Part shown: positions 1 to 5,824 of the stretch, piece after piece | Position numbering within the stretch: the first letter of the stretch is position 1 | How the letters are laid out: each line of letters starts with the position of its first letter | Assembly: GCA_021780285.1 (NCBI GenBank) | Contig: JAJXZA010000264.1 | Location: 1-7,345 of the forward strand | Direction: 5' to 3' | Length of the DNA: 7,345 nt | From: Planctomycetota bacterium | GTDB lineage: Bacteria; Planctomycetota; Phycisphaerae; WQYP01 | Made by a program: the position numbers and the translations under genes | The notes under the pieces: model-generated | The model's database searches: none | Told to the model about the DNA's origin: nothing | The model's input: the letters and a program-made list of their open reading frames with translations, nothing else

Positions 1-58
1 CACATCTGCGGGTAACGCCTTTCACCGCCTCTGCACAAATCAGCTTCAGTCAAGCGGT

Positions 59-169
59 TTAAGACAACGCAACCGGCTCGGGTCTGCCAATTTTTCTGGC
101 GTGACGCGATATTTCATCGTCATAACCCATGTTTTTGTAGTGCAAATGCCGTTTGGTATGATTCGGCAT
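59..169 (-). CDS. Possible 36-residue ORF, unrecognised
   Basis: An ATG on the minus strand (complement of 167-169) opens a 36-codon frame that closes with TAA at 61-59. The product would be very basic and hydrophilic, starting MPNHTKRHLHYKN and ending RPEPVALS. It has no membrane segment or motif I recognise. The stretch upstream of the ATG lacks a convincing Shine-Dalgarno sequence, and the frame overlaps the inverted and direct repeats of this region. It may be a chance frame, a true small protein, or a relic. I include it because its composition is protein-like and it is the only open frame I noticed in the first 240 bases. Confidence 0.18.
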   Translation of the reverse strand: MPNHTKRHLHYKNMGYDDEISRHARKIGRPEPVALS

Positions 170-219
170 GGCCCGACGCCCGATTTATTGGCAGACCCAC
201 CGGCTCCGCAACCGGCTCG
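69..219. repeat. Nested direct and inverted repeats upstream of the antitoxin gene
   Basis: GCAACCGGCTCG occurs at 69-80 and again, same orientation, at 208-219. Just inside lies a perfect 12-bp inverted pair: GGGTCTGCCAAT at 80-91 and ATTGGCAGACCC at 187-198, about 95 bp apart. A further ACCGGCTC copy at 199-206 sits 12 bp before the one at 211-218, directly upstream of the -35 box at 225. A 6-bp hairpin (ATGCCG 146-151, CGGCAT 164-169) lies between the arms. The tandem ACCGGCTC copies are well placed to be operator half-sites for the winged-helix protein encoded downstream. The wide inverted pair could instead be the ends of a small relic element. Confidence 0.5.
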
Positions 220-224
220 AAAAC

Positions 225-252
225 TTGACTTGATAGTTTCCTATGATATACT
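225..252 (+). promoter_or_regulatory. Sigma70-type promoter of the AbiE-like operon
   Basis: TTGACT (225-230) is followed after 16 bp by TATACT (247-252), each one or two bases from the sigma70 consensus. Transcription would start near 259-260. This places the ATG at 243 inside the -10 box, so that ATG cannot be the start on this transcript. It supports a start at 279 or 288 instead, with 261 possible only as a leaderless start. Confidence 0.6.
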
Positions 253-278
253 ATTTTCCGATGACGGAAAGTGACGAT

Positions 279-1337
279 ATGAGGAAAATGAACGAATCCT
301 ACTTCGAAATGATGCTGCTGGAGGGCCGCTTGGCGGTGCCGCCCTTGGAAATTCGGGTTCTGGCCAGCCAGCGTCAGGGTGCGGATGCCATTGTTGACGT
401 GGCGTGGCGCGGGCGGTCGGGCCGCTTTGTGGCTGAACTCAAGCCCGATGCCAAGCCGCTAACGATCAAGCTGGCCATCGAGCAGGTTCGGGAGTATGTC
501 CGTACCCTGGGAGAGGGGCAACCCATGCTCATTGCGCCTTATTTCAGCCGGGAGAAACTCGACCAGTTGCTCAATGCCGGGATCAGTGCCATTGATTTCA
601 GCGGCAACGCGGTCGTCGAGGTCCCCGGCAAGTTCGTCTTCTACAAGACCGGCAATCCCAATCAATACCCCGATAGTTCTCCAATCCGCTCCGCTTACCG
701 GGGCGACGGATCGCTGGTGGCGCGCGTACTGCTGTTGGAGCGTCAGTTCCAGGCGGTCGGCGCGATTCTGGAAGCCATCCGATCCCGTGGCGGCGCGTTG
801 ACGCTGGGCATGGTATCCAAGGTGCTCCAGCGCCTCGAGGCGGACCTGGCCATCGAGCGCCCCAGTCGCAACGCCGTGCGGGTCATCCAGCCCGAGCGAT
901 TGCTCGAAGGGTTGCTGGATGCCTACCAACCGCCCAAGGCGCAAGGCACGTGGCTGGGCAAGGTCGCGCTGCCCACCGATGAATTGCTCTCTCGACTGCA
1001 GGGGATCGCCAGCGACCGCGGTGTGGTACGCACCGGCGAAGCCTCGGCCGTCGAGTATGCAGCCTGGGCGGCTGAACCGCTCATCTCCTGCTACTGCCGT
1101 GCGACTCCCGCAGCGCTGCTGGATCGCCTGGGCGCGGAGGCCAAAGAGACCCGTGCGTTTGCCAACCTCCGGCTGATCCAAGCCGAGGCCCAACTGGTCT
1201 ACTTCGATGCCCGGCCAAAGTTGGCGGCTTCGCCGATCCAGGCCTACCTGGAAATGGCCAGCGGCGACAAACGACAGAAGGAAGTCGCCGGGCAGATTCG
1301 CGGCGCCATCCTCAGCAGGACTGGGGCCATCACATAA
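279..1337 (+). CDS. AbiEi / COG4861-like antitoxin-regulator with nuclease-like N-terminal domain
   Basis: This is the likely antitoxin and autorepressor of a type IV (AbiE) toxin-antitoxin pair. It would be cytoplasmic and DNA-binding. The start is set at ATG 279, with GGAAAG seven bases upstream, giving 352 residues; the frame opens at 243, but that ATG lies in the -10 box. Residues about 36-75 show a PD-(D/E)xK-like pattern: D40, then E53-L-K55, then Q69-x3-Y73. Next comes a GISAIDFSGN segment (about 101-110), which I recall as typical of this family. A winged helix follows at about 151-194, with recognition-helix text TLGMVSKVLQRLE. The C-terminal part carries YLEMASGDKRQKEVAGQIR (about 323-341), an AbiEi-like motif. 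The gene originally overlapped the toxin by ATGA and now ends in TAA. The family call is from motif recognition; whether the nuclease-like domain cuts nucleic acid is unknown. Confidence 0.75.
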   Translation: MRKMNESYFEMMLLEGRLAVPPLEIRVLASQRQGADAIVDVAWRGRSGRFVAELKPDAKPLTIKLAIEQVREYVRTLGEGQPMLIAPYFSREKLDQLLNAGISAIDFSGNAVVEVPGKFVFYKTGNPNQYPDSSPIRSAYRGDGSLVARVLLLERQFQAVGAILEAIRSRGGALTLGMVSKVLQRLEADLAIERPSRNAVRVIQPERLLEGLLDAYQPPKAQGTWLGKVALPTDELLSRLQGIASDRGVVRTGEASAVEYAAWAAEPLISCYCRATPAALLDRLGAEAKETRAFANLRLIQAEAQLVYFDARPKLAASPIQAYLEMASGDKRQKEVAGQIRGAILSRTGAIT

Positions 1338-2199
1338 ACGACAGCCTCCTACGCAGCAACCTCCTTGATCTGCTCCATGAGCTGGGCAACGATGCCTAAG
1401 GTATTCTTTTGTGCGGGGCTACGGTCTTTACCTCAAACAACTGCATCTGACCCAGGCGGGCGTGCGCACCTTGATCGGCGCGGAATTGTGGCCGGCACCG
1501 CGTGCGACCGAGGATTTGGACCTGATGTTGTCGGCTGAACTCGTCGCGGACGCGCGATCCATGACCGCGCTCCGCGCCGCGCTCGACAAGCTCAACTACG
1601 AAGTCAGAACAAATTCGAAGTACCTGCAGTTTGTCCGGACCATCACCGGCGCGCAGGTCGTCAAGGTTGATCTATTGACTGCACAGCTCGACGTGATCAA
1701 GAGCTTTCCCGCCATCAGCGCCGACAGCCGCCGGGCCAGGCCCACAGCGGCGGATCGCCCACAACTTCATGCCCACCCCACCGACGGTGCGTTGACGCTG
1801 ACAGAAGCACCGCTGGTGATCAAGATCACGGGCACGCTCTCAACGGGTCAGGCGTTCGCAGCGCCGGTCGCTATCCCCGATGCATTCAGTTACCTCTTGA
1901 TGAAACTCACTGCGTACCGCGACCTGCGGAACGACCTGGACAAGGATATGGGCCGTCATCACGCGATGGATGTGTTTCGCATCGTGGCCATGTTGACCGA
2001 ACCGGAGCGCGATCAGGTTCAGGCGAACCTGCGCCGATTCGCGGCCGATGACCAAGTGAGCTCCTGCGTTGGTCTGGTGCGATTGGCTTTCGCCAGCGCG
2101 ACCTCACCCGGCGTGCTCGCGATGCGTGAGCATCGCCTCTGGCACAATGATCCGCAGTTGGCCATCTTCCTGGAGGCGATCGCTGAGCTTGTATCCTGA
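1334..2199 (+). pseudogene. Degraded AbiEii/COG4849-like nucleotidyltransferase toxin
   Basis: The intact family member is a nucleotidyltransferase toxin paired with an AbiEi antitoxin. From 1334 the frame reads I-NDSLLRSNLLDLLHELGNDA and hits TAA at 1397-1399. It then continues GILLCG before slipping. Adding one G to the GGGG run at 1415-1418 restores CGGYGLYLKQ, the Gly-Gly catalytic motif. The long downstream frame (GTG 1411, 262 codons) keeps RATEDLDLML (residues 31-40, the DxD metal site), VVKVDLL (third Asp, 87) and MKLTAYRDLRNDLDKD with GRHHAMDVFRIVAML (164-195). The start is ATA where ATG overlapping TGA would be expected, so one G-to-A change at 1336 removes the toxin start yet leaves a stop for the antitoxin. 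AAGG at 1398-1401 could allow initiation at GTG 1411, but that product lacks the N-terminus and the first motif glycine. It is probably inactive. Confidence 0.8.
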
Positions 2200-2326
2200 G
2201 CGTCACGTCAAAACACGTCGGTTGGGCAACCAAAGCCGAAAAAGTTGCAACGATTCCGGAAATCGGACGCAAAGTGCGAAAGTCGGGTGAGGAGTGGGCG
2301 TAAACAGTGGTTTGCCGGCTGACGAG

Positions 2327-2359
2327 CGCCGGGTCGCGCCCGGCGGCGCGGCTGCGCCG
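2327..2359. repeat. Two abutting GC hairpins
   Basis: CGCCGGG (2327-2333) pairs with CCCGGCG (2339-2345) around a 5-base loop. Sharing two bases with it, CGGCGC (2344-2349) pairs with GCGCCG (2354-2359) around GGCT. The shared bases make the two stems mutually exclusive at their edges. No T-tract follows. Confidence 0.65.
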
Positions 2360-2498
2360 AGATAGTAGATTGAGAAAGTAGTGGGTTGGGTGCGCGGGGG
2401 ATATAACATTTAGGATTTGAAAATAAAGCGGGGTGCGGCGGCTGCGCGACGGGGGTGACCGGCCACCGGGGTGGCCGGCTTAGGGGGTGCGGCTGCGC
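2348..2498 (+). repeat. Three copies of the 10-mer GCGGCTGCGC
   Basis: Perfect copies lie at 2348-2357, 2438-2447 and 2489-2498. The last two are also preceded by GGGTGCGGC-like text (from 2431 and from 2485). This suggests a dispersed or locally duplicated intergenic element, not random GC-rich sequence. Confidence 0.6.
2459..2478. repeat. 8-bp perfect hairpin
   Basis: CCGGCCAC (2459-2466) and GTGGCCGG (2471-2478) enclose a CGGG loop. It is the strongest stem in the gap and resembles REP-type palindromes. The sequence after it on either strand is not T-rich. Confidence 0.65.
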
Positions 2499-2501
2499 TG
2501 C

Positions 2502-2524
2502 GGGAAATGGGGTGATGGGGTGGG
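2502..2524 (+). other. G-quadruplex motif
   Basis: Four G-runs of 3, 4, 4 and 3 bases (2502-2504, 2509-2512, 2517-2520, 2522-2524) are separated by loops of 4, 4 and 1 bases, meeting the usual G3+N1-7 rule. It abuts the hairpin at 2525-2541. Folding in the cell is inferred only. Confidence 0.55.
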
Positions 2525-2541
2525 CGCGACCTGCGGTCGCG
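2525..2541. repeat. 7-bp hairpin with 3-base loop
   Basis: CGCGACC (2525-2531) pairs with GGTCGCG (2535-2541) around TGC. On the plus strand GCTTTATGG follows, too weak to call a terminator. Confidence 0.6.
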
Positions 2542-2568
2542 GCTTTATGGGGGGTGGCTGTTTTGCAC

Positions 2569-2584
2569 CCGCAGCGGGCTGCGG
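2569..2584. repeat. 6-bp hairpin
   Basis: CCGCAG (2569-2574) pairs with CTGCGG (2579-2584) around CGGG. It is the palindrome nearest the gcvP 3' end, about 105 bp beyond the gcvP stop. No T-run follows on the minus strand. Confidence 0.5.
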
Positions 2585-2689
2585 CCGGCTGGGGCGAGGC
2601 ATGAGGCTTGGCGGCTCAACCGCGCGGCTCGTTGTTAGGCGATGTTTATTTGTGCCTCAAATGTTGGCAGCGGTGGGTATACGTTTGCA

Positions 2690-5614
2690 TCATGTGGCCG
2701 TTGGTGGCGGGCAGGTGCAGAACAGGTTGCGGTCGCCCCAGGGGTTGTCAATTCGGCTGACGGCGGGCCAGAACTTGTATTGCTCCAGCCACAGCGCCGG
2801 ATAGGCCGCCTGCCGGCGTGAATAGGGGTGCGGCCAGTCATGCGCTGTAACCGCCATTGCGGTATGCGGCGCGTTTTTCAGCGGATTGTCGTTGCGGTCC
2901 ATGCGGCCATCGAGAACTTCCTGTATTTCGCGCCGGATGGCGATAAGCGCCTCGCAAAAGCGGTCGAGTTCCGCCGGCGATTCGCTTTCGGTCGGTTCGA
3001 TCATCATGGTGCCCGGCTCCGGCCACGAAACGGTTGGTGCATGAAAGCCATAGTCCATCAATCGCTTGGCAATGTCGTCCACGCGAATGCCGGCTGCCTC
3101 AAACGCATGGCAGTCAATAATAAACTCATGGGCGCAAAAGCCGTGGCGGCCCTTAAACAGCACGGGATAATGCTTTTCGAGCTTGCGTGCCATGTAGTTG
3201 GCGTTAAGAATGGCCACCTGCGTGGCGCGCTTCAGGCCAGGCTCGCCCATCATGGCAATATAGGCCCACGGAATGGTCAAAATGAGAGCGCTGCCCCAGG
3301 GCGCTGCCGCCACCGGGCCGACAGCCGACTTATCGTGTGTAAGCGGGTTGCCGGGCAGGAAGGGCGCCAGGTGCTGTGCCACGGCGATAGGCCCCATGCC
3401 CGGGCCGCCGCCGCCGTGCGGAATACAGAAGGTTTTATGCAGGTTGAGGTGGCATACATCGGCTCCGATGTCGCCGGGGCGGCACAAGCCGACCTGGGCA
3501 TTTAGGTTGGCGCCATCCATGTAAACCTGCCCGCCATGCTCGTGGACAATGCGGCAGATATCGGTAATGCCTTCCTCAAAGACGCCATGGGTGGAGGGGT
3601 AAGTAACCATCAGGCAGCCGAGTGCGTCGGCGTGGGCGGCTGCTTTGGCGGCAAGGTCGCTTAAATCAATATTGCCCTGGGCGTCGCAGGCAACTGTCAC
3701 CACTTCAAAGCCGGCAACCACCGCGCTGGCAGGGTTGGTGCCATGGGCGGAAACGGGAATGAGGCAGATATTTCGCCGCCCCTGGCCGCGCGACTTATGC
3801 CACGCCCGAATGGCCAGCAAGCCGGCGTATTCGCCCTGCGAGCCGGCGTTGGGCTGCAGCGAAACAGCGGCAAAACCGGTAATGGCGGCCAGGGCGCTCT
3901 CCAGCTCGGCAAACAGCTCGGCATAGCCCAGCCATTGATTTTTGGGAGCAAAGGGATGAATGTCAGCCCAGCCGGGCCGGGTTATGGCGGCCATTTCTGC
4001 GGCGGCATTGAGCTTCATGGTGCACGAGCCAAGCGGAATCATGGAGGTTGTCAGCGATAGATCGCGTGATTCGAGCTGGCGCATGTATCGCTGCATTTCG
4101 GTCTCGCTGTGGTGCTGGTTGAATACCGGATGCGTCAGGTAGCCGCTGGTGCGGGCAATGGGGGCTTCAAACGTAGCGCCGGCCCGGGCGGCAGCCTCCT
4201 CGATGGAGATGCTGCGGGCCGCACCGGAAAAAATATTCAGCAGGGTTTGCAGTTCGGGGCTGTCGGTTTTTTCGTCGAGGCTTACGCCGACGGAGCCATC
4301 CGGATAGTGCCGCAGGTTAATGCCCCGGGCCAAGGCATCGGCCATGATGCGTTTGCCTTCGTGTTCTTTGGCGGGAATAACGCGCAGCGTATCGAAAAAT
4401 ATCCGGCCGGCGAGGCGATGTCCGCATTGCTCAATTCCCGCAGCCAATACGGCTGTTGCGGCATAAATTTGTTCGGCAATGCGTTTAAGCCCCGCAGGCC
4501 CGTGGTACACCGCGTGCATGGCCGCCACCACGGCGGGCAGAACCTGAGCGGTGCAGATGTTGCTGGTGGCCTTTTCGCGTTTGATGTGCTGTTCGCGGGT
4601 TTGAATGGCCAAACGCAGCGCCGGCTTGCCTGCTGCATCGCGCGAAACGCCCACAATGCGCCCTGGCATTTTGCGGGCAAACTCCGGCTTGCACGCAAGG
4701 TAGGCTGCGTGCGGGCCGCCAAAGCCCAGTGGCATGCCCAGTCGCTGGGTAGAGCCTACAGCAATGTCGCAGCCGAACTCGCCCGGCGGGCGAATAAGCG
4801 CCAGCGCCAGAATATCCGCGGCGGCCACCACCAGTGTGCCAGCGGCATGGGCGCTGGCGGTGAGTTCATCATAAAGTTCGATGCGGCCATCGGTTGTGGG
4901 GTACTGCAGCAGCAGGCCAAAGTATTTGCCGCTGGAGAATTTGGCGTCGCGGGCCGGCCCCACATGGCACGCCAGGCCGAGCGCCTCAAGCCGGGTGCTC
5001 ACGACGGCGATGGTTTGGGGGTGGCAGTCGCTGGCAATAAAAAAGGTGTTGCGGGCGGCGCTGACGTTACCGCGGCACATGGCCATGGCTTCGGCGGCGG
5101 CGGTGGCCTCATCAAGCAGCGACGCATTGGCCAGCGGCAAACCGGTCAGGTCGGCCACCATGGTTTGAAAGTTCAGCAGTGCTTCAAGCCGGCCCTGGGC
5201 GATTTCGGCCTGATAGGGGGTGTACTGGGTATACCAGCCGGGGTTTTCGAGAATGTTACGCTGAATGACCGAGGCGGTTATGCAATCGTAGTAGCCCATG
5301 CCCAGCAGCGAGCGGTAGGGCTTGTTTTTGGCGGCAAGCTCGGCCGAGCGGTTGAGTAATTCGCGCTCAGTTAGCGGTGCGGGCAAAAGGCCGCCGACCT
5401 TCTGGCGAATGGCGGCCGGCACCGTTTTAGCCACAAGTTCGTCAAGCGAGCTTAGGCCAAGGGTTTGCAGCATGGCGGTGATTTCTGCTTCGGATGGGCC
5501 AATATGCCTGTCGGCAAAGCTCGCGGCGGCGCCAAGCTTGCCGGCAGATGTTGATGGTGTTTTTGATGGCTGCAACTGTTGTATGGGCAACTCTGCTGCA
5601 AGGGCGGTGTTCAT
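2690..5614 (-). CDS. gcvP: Glycine dehydrogenase (decarboxylating), glycine cleavage P-protein
   Basis: This is the PLP enzyme that decarboxylates glycine and passes the aminomethyl group to lipoyl-GcvH; it is cytosolic. The 974-residue product is the single-chain form with fused halves, close to the 957 residues of E. coli GcvP. RHIGP (36-40) opens the N-terminal half, which includes QRLGMPLGFGGPHAAY (290-305). The C-terminal half has PLGSCTMKLN (527-536), HGTNPAS (624-630) and the PLP site NLHKTF with Lys727, followed by GGGGPGMGP (734-742). It ends in the family-typical GDRNLFC segment. No key residue is missing. The start at 5614 fits AGGA ten bases upstream and a TATAAT about 52 bases upstream; the first 30 or so residues are a low-complexity extension. 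No gcvT or gcvH is adjacent, so these must lie elsewhere if the system is complete. Confidence 0.97.
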   Translation of the reverse strand: MNTALAAELPIQQLQPSKTPSTSAGKLGAAASFADRHIGPSEAEITAMLQTLGLSSLDELVAKTVPAAIRQKVGGLLPAPLTERELLNRSAELAAKNKPYRSLLGMGYYDCITASVIQRNILENPGWYTQYTPYQAEIAQGRLEALLNFQTMVADLTGLPLANASLLDEATAAAEAMAMCRGNVSAARNTFFIASDCHPQTIAVVSTRLEALGLACHVGPARDAKFSSGKYFGLLLQYPTTDGRIELYDELTASAHAAGTLVVAAADILALALIRPPGEFGCDIAVGSTQRLGMPLGFGGPHAAYLACKPEFARKMPGRIVGVSRDAAGKPALRLAIQTREQHIKREKATSNICTAQVLPAVVAAMHAVYHGPAGLKRIAEQIYAATAVLAAGIEQCGHRLAGRIFFDTLRVIPAKEHEGKRIMADALARGINLRHYPDGSVGVSLDEKTDSPELQTLLNIFSGAARSISIEEAAARAGATFEAPIARTSGYLTHPVFNQHHSETEMQRYMRQLESRDLSLTTSMIPLGSCTMKLNAAAEMAAITRPGWADIHPFAPKNQWLGYAELFAELESALAAITGFAAVSLQPNAGSQGEYAGLLAIRAWHKSRGQGRRNICLIPVSAHGTNPASAVVAGFEVVTVACDAQGNIDLSDLAAKAAAHADALGCLMVTYPSTHGVFEEGITDICRIVHEHGGQVYMDGANLNAQVGLCRPGDIGADVCHLNLHKTFCIPHGGGGPGMGPIAVAQHLAPFLPGNPLTHDKSAVGPVAAAPWGSALILTIPWAYIAMMGEPGLKRATQVAILNANYMARKLEKHYPVLFKGRHGFCAHEFIIDCHAFEAAGIRVDDIAKRLMDYGFHAPTVSWPEPGTMMIEPTESESPAELDRFCEALIAIRREIQEVLDGRMDRNDNPLKNAPHTAMAVTAHDWPHPYSRRQAAYPALWLEQYKFWPAVSRIDNPWGDRNLFCTCPPPTAT

Positions 5615-5665
5615 TACTTGTGCATCCTGAATAGAACCTTCATCAGTGTAACGCTCGGATGGTTG

Positions 5666-5694
5666 ATTATACCCGATGCGGGATTTTAGCTAAA
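5666..5694 (-). promoter_or_regulatory. gcvP promoter with embedded palindromes
   Basis: On the minus strand a perfect TATAAT (plus 5666-5671) lies 17 bp after TTTAGC (plus 5689-5694), a weak -35. The leader would be about 45 bases, too short for a glycine riboswitch. The spacer carries CCCG-N3-CGGG (5672-5682), and the -35 lies within a perfect TTTAGCTAAA palindrome (5685-5694). Both are plausible operator sites, but this is inference. Confidence 0.5.
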
Positions 5695-5712
5695 TGCGAG
5701 CGCCGCAGACCC

Positions 5713-5740
5713 TTGCCTGTTGGGCATTATGCCTTATTAT
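5713..5740 (+). promoter_or_regulatory. Probable promoter of the MFS transporter gene
   Basis: TTGCCT (5713-5718) is followed after 16 bp by TATTAT (5735-5740), giving a start near 5747 and a leader of about 78 bases. It diverges from the gcvP promoter about 40 bp away, so the two -35 regions do not overlap. Confidence 0.45.
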
Positions 5741-5756
5741 CGCACTACGCCTGTGA

Positions 5757-5783
5757 GCAGAACTGGTTAGACAGGCAGAACTG
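5757..5783. repeat. 9-bp direct repeat in the transporter leader
   Basis: GCAGAACTG is present at 5757-5765 and 5775-5783, an 18-bp period just downstream of the predicted transcription start. An inverted pair, GCCTGT (5749-5754) and ACAGGC (5771-5776), overlaps it. This could be a repressor site or a leader hairpin. Confidence 0.35.
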
Positions 5784-5824
5784 CAAAAGTCAGGCATTTC
5801 TTCTGGCGTCTCGAAGGAGATTCA

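Larger units (their letters stand above)
2200..2689. other. Non-coding hairpin-rich intergenic region
   Basis: This 490-bp gap lies between the toxin remnant and the convergent gcvP end. I find no convincing gene. From about 2320 to 2600 it is unusually G-rich on the plus strand and holds five short perfect hairpins, three copies of a 10-mer and a G-quadruplex motif, listed separately. None of the hairpins is followed by a T-run in either direction, so no classical intrinsic terminator can be called for gcvP or for the toxin transcript. The segment 2600-2689 shows nothing recognisable. Confidence 0.7.

Noticed and set aside
459..1193. 244-codon minus-strand frame opposite the antitoxin gene
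   Set aside because: It is an antisense shadow with Gln/Arg/Gly-rich composition and no motif, fully contained in a gene with clear family features.
2187..2303. Open stretch ending TKAEKVATIPEIGRKVRKSGEEWA then TAA, protein-like in composition
   Set aside because: It has no ATG or GTG start with a ribosome binding site, overlaps the end of the toxin frame, and is under 40 codons. It could be a tail of a lost gene, but nothing supports this beyond composition.
2370..2407. TTGAGA and TATAAC as a promoter in the intergenic region
   Set aside because: The spacing is 26 bp, far outside the 16-18 bp range, and no gene follows on the plus strand.
4109..5359. 416-codon plus-strand open frame opposite gcvP
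   Set aside because: Its Gly/Ala/Arg-rich translation is the antisense shadow of a strongly conserved gcvP; GC-rich coding DNA commonly leaves such frames open. No ribosome binding site or family motif is seen.
5615..5824. Possible glycine riboswitch between gcvP and the transporter
   Set aside because: The gcvP leader from the TATAAT is only about 45 bases and neither strand shows a tandem aptamer layout. The context invited the idea, but the sequence does not support it.
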